A stretch of 64,000 nucleotides of DNA from Trichopria drosophilae (GCA_030407085.1 CM059584.1:91458501-91522500); one strand, 5' to 3'; shown: positions 46,864 through 57,990, numbered from the stretch's first letter. Numbers and translations are program-made. The notes: generated by a model not told the origin, from the letters alone.

Positions 46864-47404
46864 TTAAGGGAGTTCTGTGGTAAATAGAATTAACATTGAG
46901 ATTTCGATGAAAATTTAGAGGAAGTTAAAGTATGCTATAAAGATGCTTCAGTTAAAATTTAGTGAGGGTGAGGTAACTATGAAGCAAGATATAAATTATA
47001 ACATTCTCAGTATTTTAACACGGGGTCTTATGGAAAGCCATCTATTTTTCGCTATATCAAAATAATTAACATTGAGATTTTGTTAGGAATTTTCTCAGTA
47101 ATGCGAATATATTGTAGGGACGTATATCGACTTTGAGCAATATCTTTCAGTACCTGTGGAGGTTGGAGTAAATAAAATACTCAATAAACTTCGGACTTTA
47201 TTTACATCAGTTGTTGTAAACGTAACATTCGGTAACGTTGCATTCACATAAATCTTAGCGATATTATCTACGGTACTTCAGCACATTATAAGTTATATAA
47301 AAAGCTAGATTTGCGGTTGAAACTGTATAAAATTATAAATGAAGTATTTGTTTTGACTTTGATATATTAATTTGACTAGTTTAGTAACCATAGAACTCCC
47401 TTAA
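46864..47404. mobile_element. TTAA-flanked MITE, 533 bp
   Basis: GGGAGTTCTRTGGT TIRs (46868 and, inverted, ending at 47400) are flanked on both sides by TTAA (46864-46867, 47401-47404). TTAA targets are typical of piggyBac-like, Kolobok and some Sola elements. No coding capacity. Confidence 0.85.
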
Positions 47405-48854
47405 ACGTACATGGCATATACTAATACCATTTTTATGCATACGCATTGTACGTATGATATACGTATATTACACAATCACGTTCTTAATGGGATTGTATAT
47501 TTACACGATTTTTATGCATTTTACATACTTATACTAAAATGGGGTATTTCATACGTTACATTTAAACGTTTAGTAAGCGTTTCGCATTACATTTTATTGG
47601 TGGTAAATAATAGAATTAATATTTGGATATAAATATGGTATATGTCAAACGTTTCATTAACATTTTAACACACACTCGTAATAAAAGTATTATTAAGGCA
47701 TTTATTAACCGTTTTTATCTCAATAAATTATAAACGTTTTCCAAATACGTTTATACAACTTGTCTATTACACGATTTTTATACGTTTTACACATGTAAAC
47801 TAAAATGCTATATTTCATACGTTATTTTTAAACATTTACTACAAGTTTGGTATTATGTTATTTTGAACGAAAATAAGAAATTTAATGTTTTGATATAAAT
47901 ATGATTTACGACAGATGTTTTATACACATTTAATATCTTTTGATAATGATCGTAGCGAAAAATCGTTTTTAACTGGTTATATTTTCATAGATTATAAACG
48001 ATTTTTAAATATGCTTTTTAAACTTCTGTATTATCCGATTTTTATATGTTTTAAATACGTAAACTTAAATGCGATATTTATACATTATTTTTAAACATTT
48101 AATAAACGTTTTGCATTATATTCTGGGTAGGAAAACAACAGACTTAATAATTTTATATAAATATGGTATATGTCAAACGTTTTATATACTTATAATGTCC
48201 TGTGATAATAAACGTAGTGTAAAACTACCGTTTTTAACCGGTTATATTTTCATAGATTATAAACGTTTTTCACATACGTTTATTAAACTTGGGAATTCAA
48301 CGATTTATATACCTTATACATACGTAAAATATAGTACTGTATTTCATATACTATATTTATACGTTTAATCAACATAGCGTATTCTATATGCGTATTTAAA
48401 ACGTCATCAATAAACGTATTTTATACTTCCATTTTATAGACGTATATACCATTTTTACGTATAATATTCGTTTATTCAGCCATCGAATTGGGATTAATCT
48501 GCTATTTTCTCAAAATCCATAAAGTGTTCCACTCTAATTTTTACATATATTATAAAAAAAGTAGTTAATCTTTCGTTTCAGACAAGTAAAAAAAATGTTC
48601 AAAAACTCAATTTTGAGATATACTGAAATTAGGACTTTGACCTTGAATTTCAAGGTCAAATCTTAATCTTTTTAAAAAACTTTTATCACAGGCTTACATC
48701 CTATTAAAAAATCTTTAGAAATCGCTACTTATATATTCAGATTTGTGCATCCTACTTATAAATGTAATAAATTGAAAAAAATTAATATGGAAAATTTGTA
48801 CATAATGACAAAATTTTGAAAATCTATAAGTAAAAAAATATTTTATGTTACAGC

Positions 48855-48967
48855 ACATCCCTAAGACAAATTTCGACGTTACATTTAGGACGCTAGCTGG
48901 AGCCCCAACTACAAGTAGGGCCCTGGCCAGAGCCCTAAATGTACGCTGAAATTTCTACTAGGGATGT
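48855..48967. mobile_element. Small MITE, 113 bp, TIR ACATCCCTA
   Basis: Ends ACATCCCTA...TAGGGATGT, with inner inverted matches around AAATTTC and GCCCC...GGGGC-like text. A mirror copy is at 50159-50271 in arm B', so it was inserted before the two arms separated. Confidence 0.75.
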
Positions 48968-49041
48968 GGGAAAATGTTTTTTGTGCGAATGCGAGCGTTG
49001 CCGGATCGGCATTTGCATTCGCACAAAAAACTTTTACCCAC
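48966..49041. repeat. Perfect-type hairpin, ~27-bp stems
   Basis: GTGGG...TTTTTTGTGCGAATGC pairs with GCATTCGCACAAAAAAC...CCCAC around a short GC-rich loop. Confidence 0.8.
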
Positions 49042-49319
49042 TTGTATCGTAGTATACTATTATTAAATTCAACAATACTTGAGATTTAGGCTTCCACTAC
49101 CAATGGCAACATTTGAATAAAGTTTTGACCAAATTGAATAACTTTTTTTTTATCTGGACAGTTCAGGAATTTTGCCCCATGTATTTCAGATACTCCCATA
49201 ATAGGCTATCAGCGCCACATGAACGCGCCTATAGTGAGTGATAAAACCACCCATGTATGTCCATTATTATTACATGGACACTGAATTTATTTCTTATTCC
49301 TGTCTTTCTTTCTATTCAG

Positions 49320-49556
49320 GTACTACAATTGCAGCAAGAAGAGGCCACGCCAAGATGACGTAGCACAGTCCAGATGCTTCAGCTCTGCACATCTGGATGC
49401 GAAGGGTAATTTCCACGTTACTGTGGACCACAATCACGGGCCAGATGAATTTATTGTGGAAAAGGAGGAACTGGCAAGGGACCTGAATGAAAGCAGCATT
49501 TCGCAATCATGCATGCCACTGCTTGACGTGTATAAACACATCATTGCAAAACCACA
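49320..49556 (+). CDS. FLYWCH-like zinc-binding exon of a MULE-type gene (opposite strand)
   Basis: A pyrimidine-rich tract and AG (TTCTTTCTATTCAG) precede an open frame of 79 residues beginning YYNCSKKRP, with HVTVDHNHGPDEF and VEKEELARDL. This matches the C/H pattern and following helix of FLYWCH-like domains at the N-terminus of insect MULE proteins. No ATG starts it, as expected for an internal exon. ACCACA/GTAGGC at 49556/49557 is a possible, rather weak donor, leaving two bases (CA) of a codon. The exon at 45399 supplies the missing base to give CAA and continue with HADAAS, a junction that reads naturally. The two are on opposite strands, so an inversion is implied. Confidence 0.65.
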
Positions 49557-49734
49557 GTAGGCTTCGAGTCATTATTAAATAGTCATTACATGATAGCTTC
49601 TAATATTCCCCCGTACATCCTTAATAAACTGAAGTATTAACCCAGTAAATGGAAATAGATTCATTTTGACTAAATTGAATCTCTTGTTTTCATTTCTTCA
49701 ATCCCTTCAAATCAAAATAATATATATATGTATA

Positions 49735-50135
49735 CAGGGTGGTCGATTTATCTGAAGACATCGAAATATCTCGAGAACTATGCACAGAATCAAAAAAGTT
49801 GTCGGATGAAAGTTGTTCGACACGAAGAGGGGCATCCAGTGATAATTAAATTTACTCCCTCCCCCATACCCTGGGGGTGGAGTGGGGGCAAAAACAATAA
49901 AACTTAAACAGGAACCCCCAGTTTTTATTGCAGATTTGGATTCTCCGGAAAAAAGTACACCAATTTGACCTGGGAGCTATTGCATTTTGGTTCACAGGTG
50001 GCGCTGTAATCGATAAAAATCCAAATTTATCTGTAGACATTGAAATACCTCGAGAACTATGCACAGAATCAAAAAAGTTGTCGGATGAAAGTTGTTCGAC
50101 ACGAAGGGGGGCATCCAGGGGGCAAATAGGGACAA
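49735..50135 (+). repeat. Direct repeat, ~280-bp period
   Basis: GACATCGAAATATCTCGAGAAC at 49757 and GACATTGAAATACCTCGAG at 50037 start near-identical ~95-base blocks (CACAGAATCAAAAAAGTTG, GATGAAAGTTGTTCGACAC). The first is preceded by TACAGGGTGG, a motif also near 15.87 kb and 53.03 kb. Confidence 0.85.
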
Positions 50136-50999
50136 TTTGATCCCTTTATGAAAAAATTACATCCCTAGTAGAAATTTCAGCGTACATTTAGGGCTCTGGC
50201 CAGGGCCCTACTTGTAGTTGGGGCTCCAGCTAGCGTCCTAAATGTAACGTCGAAATTTGTCTTAGGGATGTGCTGTAACATAAAATATTTTTTTACTTAT
50301 AGATTTTCAAAATTTTGTCATTATGTACAAATTTTCCATATTAATTTTTTTCAATTTATTACATTTATAAGTAGGATGCACAAATCTGAATATATAAGTA
50401 GCGATTTCTAAAGATTTTTTAATAGGATGTAAGCCTGTGATAAAAGTTTTTTAAAAAGATTAAGATTTGACCTTGAAATTCAAGGTCAAAGTCCTAATTT
50501 CAGTATATCTCAAAATTGAGTTTTTGAACATTTTTTTTACTTGTCTGAAACGAAAGATTAACTACTTTTTTATAATATATTTGAAAATTAGAGTGGAACA
50601 CTTTACAGATTTTGAGAAAATAGCAGATTCATCGATTTTTAGACATCAAATGGTTATTTTCTCAAAATCTCTAAAGTGCCCCACTCTGATTTTCACATAT
50701 CTTGTAAAAAAGTAGTCAATCTTTAGTTTTTGGCAATTAAAAAAAATGTTTAAAAACTCGATTTTTAGATATACTGAAATTAGCACTTTGACCTTGAATT
50801 TCATGGTCAAATTTTAATTTTTTCAAAAAACTTTTATCATAATCTTGTAGTCCATGACAAATCCTTTAGAAATCACTACTCATATAATTACTTTTATGCA
50901 TCCTACTTAGAAATATAGTAAAAATAGAAAATTCGGTTTAAAACTGTCATTTTTTTCAGCCTGGACATTTCAGGAATTTTGCCCCATATATGGAAGGTT

Positions 51000-51417
51000 G
51001 TTACAGGAGGATTATTTGATTGGACACAAAATTGTTTTTATATTATCAATTTTGAAAATTAATTTAAAAAATTACAGCTAATTATTTCGTAATATTGATA
51101 CTGAGCACTAGCTTTATTCTCTTATAAAGAGAAAAAGTTGTTTTGACGAATATATTCGTCATGGCGCACAACAGGGTTAAAAAAAATTGGTTACAGTGCG
51201 GTACCGCAGCCTTGCCTTTCCAGATAAAAAGAATTTTTTCGTGGAATATTTCAATTCGCGGACTACACAATTTACTGGAAGTACAGTAACTCAACACTAT
51301 TCCTTGATGTTCTAGACAAAATCCACTTTTTGGCAGAATAAGCAAATTTTCTACTAAATTATCACAAAAATTAAGATGCAACAGTTATGAAAAATGGTTA
51401 TGATTTGTACTTACTGC
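51000..51417. other. Unassigned interval
   Basis: No gene or repeat I can support. A minus-strand frame at 51082-51381 shows no recognisable domain. Confidence 0.4.
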
Positions 51418-51910
51418 AGTCCACTTGACGGCGTGATGGTCGTGCGGGCTAAGGCGTCAGTCTTAGTCCGCCCGAACTGAACGTCGCGAAGGGCCCGAGT
51501 TCGAATCCCCGTCCTGCAATTTTCTCTGCTTATGTCCAGTGTGGAATAACCGGGAAACTTTGCTGGGCGAAGGTACGAATTTGGAACCGCTGCCGACCCC
51601 CGTCGGCAGTTATCAGTACCGTCAGCGTCTTATCCGCGGTCGGTACGTCGTGGGTCTTATCTTGGATAAAGAGGGGATAAGCCCTGCGTCGTACTCGCTA
51701 AGGCACAGACCGCCGAATCTGCTGGTGGTACCGATATTGGGGTAGGGGGGACTGGCTCTGGGTGGGTGTTGTGTTGTATATGCCTAGTTCTGTCATTGTA
51801 CTGTCTGTCTCTATCCTGTACCTCTCCACCCGAGAGCCGACCCGCAAATAGACAAATCGTCATTAACGCGGGGGAAAATAACCTGTCCTTTGTCCTTTTT
51901 TTTTTTACTG
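51418..51910 (+). mobile_element. Probable tRNA-derived SINE (~490 bp)
   Basis: The head resembles a Ser/Leu-type tRNA: GATGGTCGTGCGGGCTAAGG (A box) at about 51435, a long variable-arm-like stretch, then GAGTTCGAATCCCC (B box) at 51497. A GC-richer body of about 370 bases follows, and the unit ends in a T-run (51897-51907), like a Pol III transcript end. No ORF of note. Composition contrasts with the AT-rich flanks. Confidence 0.65.
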
Positions 51911-52494
51911 CAGTTCACTTCTTTTGTGATGTCTATAGTAGACACATCCATCTCTTACAAGTCGCGTACAATCTCTCTGTTCCATGATACGGTTCGAAGC
52001 ACAATTTTCATTTATGTGACATTTTCCAAATAATTTTCGCATACAAACGTAACAAGTCAGCACAAAAAAAAGCAATGATTAAAACATGTATATGTAAACA
52101 TGTATAACCCGTATATATTTTTTTAATGACTACACTAGCGCCACGCCATAAAGTTTAAATAATGCGGGGCGCGCGGAAACTTAAAATAGAGGAGGAACTT
52201 AAAATAAGGGTACAAAGACACAGATTATTAATTCGATTATTAATAGTTCCGTTCGGCACCAAATGCGGCCGTAACGTTTTTGAAGCGTTACGGAAGAATG
52301 TTTGAAAAACGTTTAATGTTCACGCTGTTTACAAAACGTAGGAACGTTTTAGAAACGTTGCAGACATTTTGTACCGGTTGGGCATGTTCAAGATTTACAA
52401 TACTTATTATCACTATTGGATTATGGAATATCACGTAAATAGAATGTGTTCGTTTAAAAAATATAATAAATTCTTACGCGTATATATACTTACG
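51911..52494. other. Unassigned AT-rich interval
   Basis: Contains the GAAACTTAAAATA/GGAACTTAAAATA doublet near 52180 and several AACGTTT-type cores at 52270-52370. No gene. Confidence 0.4.
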
Positions 52495-53025
52495 TAGGTT
52501 TTAAAAGTAATATGCCAAGCCAAGCCCGTCAATAAATTTCTTCATTACCGACCGCAGAGAATGGACTTCGGTCAGTTACTGCACCGCAGTTTCTTTCCTA
52601 CCCACATTCCAGTAGAGACACAAACCATTCGGTCGGTAATTCATTGCAGGAAAATTATCTAGTAACTTTTAGACACGAGTGGTTTCAGACAAATGCATTT
52701 CGTACAATTGACTTTTCGTACAATTGACTTTCGGACATTTGACATTTTGATTCGGGTAGATTCGGTTTTCGGACAAATGACATTTCGGACAAATGCATTT
52801 TGTACAAATGACTTTTCGGACAGTTGACACGGGGGACAAACGCGTGTCACCCATTTTAGCGTATAGTTGTAACAATAGGTAAATAAAAGTCTGTATATTT
52901 TATTAACATACTAATTATTATGTAATTATATACCAATTATATACATGTAAATTGTATGTAACTATATATAACTTAAAACAGTTGTATATAGATTAAATAT
53001 AATGACAGATTATATATCTTATATA
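52495..53025 (-). repeat. Half Y of the composite repeat (inverted copy)
   Basis: Inverted match to about 30020-30470, including TGTCCGAAA-type short tandem units. Ends against the left tip of the 8-kb foldback element. Confidence 0.82.
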
Positions 53026-53643
53026 CAGGGTGTCCGAGAACTCCCTAATAATATTGTAGGAGGTGAATCTTGACATCATTCTGAGCAAAAAAGTTTAATA
53101 CAAAATTTCGATCCGATGCATAGAATTTGAATGGCGAGCAATAATAGTTGACCAATCATAGCGCGCGGTAGGCCCGCCGCCAGGTACGTCTGTACCAAGA
53201 GCGCCGCGGGCGCTACATTCGGCGGCCCCTCTTGCGTACTTTCCGTATAAGTCGCGTCAGCTGTTTTGCCGAGCAGTGCAAAATGGAGCGTATGATGTGC
53301 ATGATCATTGTCGCTTCCGTGTGTTCTTTTCTCGTCTTTATTCGTCGGGTCGAGTATTGCAAAGTATCGGGTTTCGAATGTATTCGGTATGTTTTCAGGG
53401 AAATAAAAAAGAAAAGAGAAGAATTTAAATAAATGACGTGTTGTGAAAGTGAAGTGTTTATTTTGGCCAGTTAACGGTGTGTGTTGGTTTAACCTGTCAT
53501 TATCTTCCCACATTTCCAATTCCCTAATTTTCATTCTGATGCTTGTCGCTGCTGCTTGTCTGTTACGTAGTAACAAATAAGAGGACGGAGTAAATTAGGC
53601 CCGAGTTCATAGTCGTCACATAAGAAATATTTACTGTGAAGTA

Positions 53644-54017
53644 CACTGTAAAAAATCGTAATGAAATTGCCCACCTATAACGTGATAATTTTAGGAGCTT
53701 ATGTAATTTTCCTACACTGTAAAAAAATATTGTGTAATTATTGGGAGTTGTAAAATTACATAAGCGAAATGTGAAGTTACATAACCTTAATTGTAAATTT
53801 ACATCTACTATGTAATTTTACAATGTTCGACGAGTGAAAATCCCTACGTACAGCGTGGGCAATATTTTGACCAACGTTGAACGTGGTAAATTTACACAAT
53901 ATTTTTTTAAAGTACGTTTAATGTAGTAAATATAATAGGTTAAACATAGGGAAATTACACAAGTTTGTAAAATTACCACGTTGTACGTGGGTAATTTCAT
54001 TACTATTTTTTACAGTG
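53644..54017. mobile_element. TA-flanked MITE in left arm (374 bp)
   Basis: TIR CACTGTAAAAAAT at both ends, flanked by TA. The related sequence at 59590-59605 lacks the insert and reads GAAGTACTACTT, which shows a TA duplication. TA targets are the mark of Tc1/mariner-type elements. The same MITE sits in the right arm. Confidence 0.85.
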
Positions 54018-54249
54018 TACTACTTAAATGAGTTCTTAAGAAGATGGCTCTGTTTCATAGTCAAGAAGTATGTAAGTTATAAAATGTCAAATCTTCTTGT
54101 GCATAACGCTTTTTCTTAAGTGAAAAGTACTTTAAACAGTATTTCTTGGTAAAAAACTGACATTATTAGTAAGTTATTATTAAGACGGGGAAAATAAGAT
54201 GTACTTCATAAAGTCATTCTTAAATGGTTTCAAGATTCGCATATATCTT

Positions 54250-55571
54250 TGCAACGAGAGAGACGTTGCGCTCCACCCTCGTTGCCGATTACGTCACGCT
54301 CCGCTGTGGCCGTGGTATCCTGCGCTAGTGCGTAGCGCTACGAGCCACTGCAACGTGGGGGGAGCATTCGCGCGGTGGAAATGCCCCACCACGAGTACAA
54401 AGGCGGTGCTGAGGCGCAAGGAAAGCAGAGTCGTCGTTGCCGTGGAACCGGCAGGATCGACCGCGTTGTTGGACGCTTCGAGACTTCCGCTCCCGGAAAA
54501 CGACCTGAACGTCTCGCCGAGGCTTTATCGGCCCAGCGAGCTCGATCAGGACGACTACCGAACCGAACCGAACCGTACCGAACGACGAATCTACACCTGT
54601 ATTGGCAGGAGGTAGACCGATCGTACCGAACGGGACCGACGAACCGAACCGAACCGACCGTACCGAACCGAACGACGAGTCTGCACCTGTGTTGGCAGGG
54701 TGGACCGACGTACCGAACCGAACCGAACCGAACCGAACGACGAGTCTGCACCTGTGTTGGCAGGGTGGACCGACGTACCGAACCGAACCGAACGGCATCC
54801 CAACCACTCCGAACCGAACCTCATTTCCTCGGTTCGAAAGTGGCCGATAGCCGTCCTTCAGAGGTACCGCCCTCTATCCCGTCCAGGTCCAGTAAGTGGC
54901 CAAGCCCTTACTGCCCCTGCTCCGCTCGAAGTAGTTCCCCCTCCCTCGATCCGTTGGGCCATTCTCTCGGCCCCGCCGATATTCACTTTCGGCCCGCGTA
55001 CACCTCATAGAGGCACCGCGCCCCGCCACCGGTTTGTGGTCCCGCAAACACGGGACCAACACCCCCGTATATTATATTTAGGTTAATTACTTACTACTTT
55101 ATTTCTATCTGTTTATTTAGACCTGCTAAGGCAACGAAACTGCCACCCACCACCGCTGCACTACGCTAGGGGTAAATCACCCTCAACTCACCGCTTGGGG
55201 TAATCACCCCAACAACCTTCGAGCCGAAGCGGCTAACCGGTCGTCCGTGAAAATACACGGTTGCGTAACCATTTCTACTTAGCGGCATTGTCGGCCGTCC
55301 GGTTGCGTCAAGTGCACGCGGCACTCTATTGTACCGACTGTATTTGGTGGCAGCAGTAAAATAAACACAGTATTATTATCCTATTACTCTAGACCTTCCG
55401 TGTAGTCATTTACGTAGTTAGAGAACCTACCCGGTCGTTCGAACCTTGGAGCTGATATGTATCCGGCACACGGGGATCTACGGTTACCGGTGGCGCCTCC
55501 ATAGCACTGTGGGGGCCAACCGTCCGCTGAGTTCGAACTTCCGCTTCCGCACCGAAGACCGTATCGTTACA
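54250..55571 (+). mobile_element. Solo LTR, ~1.32 kb, inserted in the left arm only
   Basis: The continuous right arm gives the empty site. The insert starts TGCAACG, ends CGTTACA and is flanked by TCTT (or ATCTT). TG...CA ends and a 4-5 bp duplication fit a solo LTR of a large retrotransposon. It is GC-rich, has a CCGAA minisatellite, and contains AAATAAACACAG near 55359 as a possible polyadenylation signal. Orientation is inferred from that signal. Open frames within it are driven by the minisatellite. Confidence 0.75.
54551..54815 (+). repeat. (CCGAA)n-based minisatellite in the solo LTR
   Basis: Runs of ACCGAACCGAACCG alternate with a CACCTGTGTTGGCAGG block at 54594, 54684 and 54749. A 5-base unit without stops keeps all frames open, which explains the overlapping RTEPNRT frames. 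Confidence 0.92.
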
Positions 55572-56002
55572 TCTTATTAAAGCTATTTAATAATGAAACT
55601 CGAGGAAAATAAGTCGAATTTGTGTAAGATACCCGTAGCTGAAAGCTCGATTTAAGCATTTACATTGTTCTTAAGTCAACTTGGACCTCGACTTGGAAAA
55701 TTCGATTCTTAGGAAAGAACTTAAGTATCACTCAATGACTATGACAGATGAGAATCTTATAACCATTTAAGAATTACTTTATGAAATATATCTCCTTTTC
55801 CCTGTCTTAAGAATAACTCATTTCTTCACTGTGAAATAGAGCTACCATCTTAAGAACTCATTCAAGTAGTACTTCATGGTAAGTATTTCTCACACGACGA
55901 CTATGAATTCGGGACTTAAATATAGCTTATCTGAGAACAGACTTACCGGAAGATTAACCGGACCAATTTACTTAAATTAAAAAAAAAATTATTTACCATT
56001 AT

Positions 56003-56376
56003 TGTTGGAGGACATGTCACTGGACAAAGGGAGGCAACTTTGGTTCCAAAACGATGGTGCCCCAGCACATTATTCGAGGGATGCATGGGACGCTTTAAAT
56101 AGGAAATTTCCTGGAGCTTGGATCAACAGAAAAAGGTCCCATTAACTGGCCAGCACGTTCCCCAGATCTGAATCCTTTGGATTATTTTCTTTGGATACAC
56201 ATAAAAGAATGCGTGTATCGGCAACCATACAATACTGTCGAAGAACTGGAGGCAAAAATCCGAAATGTATTTCAGGCCGTGTCACCAGAAATGATTCAGC
56301 GAGCAACCACCAACTTAATAAGGCGTGCACAACTGTGCATCGAAATGCAAGGTGGTCATTTCGAACATTTGTTATA
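56003..56376 (+). pseudogene. Tc1/mariner-like transposase C-terminal fragment
   Basis: Only the C-terminal third remains: WFQNDGAPAHYSRDAW with the second catalytic Asp, a shift near 56125, then WPARSPDLNPLDYFLW with the third, and HFEHLL before the stop. It differs from the two other mariner copies in the window. It lies just inside the left foldback arm. Confidence 0.82.
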
Positions 56377-56483
56377 ATTCCTTTTTTTATGTTATAAAAT
56401 TTATTAATATTTTAAAAATGTTTGAATTACATTAAGGTAGTTGTACCCCAACTGCATAGGTCAAAGTAATGAATAACGTAAAA

Positions 56484-57398
56484 ATTAAAAATAAGTATAC
56501 TTAATAGTATTTCTCGGTATTAAGGGTCAATTAACTAATAATATGAAAATAAAATAATTTTTTGGTTTTCGATGGAAAACACGAAAATGGTAAAAATGGA
56601 AAATTTGGAATATTCATATCTGTATTTAAATTGATTTACATATAAATGGGTTTTGTGTCCCTCTAGCGACTATCGTAGAAACAAGTGCCTATTGTAAATA
56701 ATATACATTTCGTCCCAGGACCCCGTGTAGACTCTTCAGTAGGGCAATCACGGGAATCCCTGCCCTAGATGTATATATGGTTTCTTCATTTAGTGTGCAA
56801 TTTTTAAATAAAACTATCAGAGGAGGAAGTGATAGTATTATTGTATAGATATATATACGACTATTATTCGGTAACGGAATATCGTTATCCAGTACGTATA
56901 TATATTTGGTATCCAATGATAAAATCAAAATAATTGTTGCAACTAGCAACGAAAAGGTTTCTTCTCGACCGTCGTAATTAAAAATAAGTACACTTAATAG
57001 TATTTCTCGGTATTAAGGGTCAATTAACTAATAATATGAAAATAAAATAATTTTTTGGTTTTCGATGGAAAACACGAAAATGGTAAAAAGATGAACATCG
57101 CCGGATTTTGTATGATAATCGCGACAAAACCTTAACTTTGGAATATTCATATCTGTATTTAAATTGATTTACATATAAATGGGTTTTGTGTCCCTCTAGC
57201 GACTATCGTAGAAACAAGTGCCTATTGTAAATAATATACATTTCGTCCCACGATCCCGTGTAGACTCTTCAGTAGGGCAATCACGGGAATCCCTGCCCTA
57301 GATGTATATATGGTTTCTTCATTTAGTGTGCAATTTTTAAATAAAACTATCAGAGGAGGAAGTGATAGTATTATTGTATAGATATATATACGACTATT
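56484..57398 (+). repeat. Tandem duplication, 493-bp period
   Basis: 56484-56875 and 56977-57398 are nearly identical (CTCGGTATTAAGGGTCAATT, CCCTGCCCTAGATGTATATA). The second copy has ~45 extra bases near 57088-57135. Confidence 0.9.
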
Positions 57399-57612
57399 AA
57401 AACTAGTAAAAATTGAATAAAATATAGAATTGTTTATGCTAATAATATTATTTAGTGAAATTACCACCAGCATATTACTAATTGCATAAAAATTTTCAAT
57501 TATAATAACACGAGTTAAAAATAAATTGATTCTCGCTTCACGTAGTCCACGTTCCAACGTTATAGACGTGGGAACGCCGTGTCGGCTTCTCCGTGTTTAC
57601 ATTTTGTTTTAA

Positions 57613-57990
57613 TTGGCTTTCGAAATCAATGGTTTGCAAAATATCGGAGGCGAACTATATTTACGCAATGAAAAGTTAGATACGCTTATTATTCGGGATG
57701 CATTACAAGCATTTTATGAATTTTTGTGCAAAATCGGTAAAAATAAGCAATGTATATTGATTGCACATAATGCATCTTTCGATACCTCTTTTTTTTAAGG
57801 GAATGTGTAAAATATTCCTTAATAGACGATTTTAAATCTATTATTTATGGATTTTGTGATAGTCTGCAATTATTTAGACAAAAGTTTCCCGAGCGCAAAG
57901 GAAAAGACATGTGCACCCTGTCAAAATTGGCAGAAGATTTATTAGAACGCTAACCTACTAACGGTTACCATGACGCTGTTTTTGATGCCT
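57613..57990 (+). pseudogene. DEDDh exonuclease-like fragment (frameshifted)
   Basis: The frame at 57613-57798 contains INGLQNIGGELYLRN and CILIAHNASFDTSFF, the middle (ExoII) motif of DnaQ/RNase T-like 3'-5' exonucleases. One base is missing in a T-run near 57790. The next frame continues with RECVKYSLIDDF, CTLSKLAEDL and, after a TAA, GYHDAVFDAFILQ, the HxAxxD-type ExoIII motif. The first motif (a DxE near the N-terminus) is not visible upstream, so the fragment is truncated. Exonuclease domains of this kind occur as accessory genes in some eukaryotic elements; what it does in this element is unknown. Confidence 0.65.

Larger units (their letters stand above)
46236..48490 (+). repeat. Degenerate tandem array, ~265-bp unit rich in AAACGTTTA
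   Basis: The phrase AAACTxAAATGxxATATTTCATACxTTA occurs at about 47528, 47791, 48059 and 48322, spaced 263-268 bases. The whole interval is dense in the self-complementary AAACGTTT core. Interrupted by a MITE at 46868-47400 and a tRNA-like segment at 46582-46650. Confidence 0.75.
45897..50985. mobile_element. Compound foldback complex, ends GGGGCAAAATTCC
   Basis: The terminal motif GGGGCAAAATTCC stands at 45897 and, inverted, at 49178 and 50985. Inverted blocks A (45897-46235), B (48498-49178), B' (50159-50632) and A' (50645-50985) share a core with TTTGACCTTGAAATTCAAGG and AACGAAAGATTAACTAC. ATATAT flanks both outer ends (45891-45896 and 50986-50991). The simplest reading is two related foldback elements, one missing an end, with a segment between B and B' possibly inverted by recombination. 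Confidence 0.75.

Noticed and set aside
54199..55086. Overlapping long frames on both strands rich in RTEPNRTE or VRFGSVRF
   Set aside because: A CCGAA minisatellite keeps every frame open; the region is a solo LTR.
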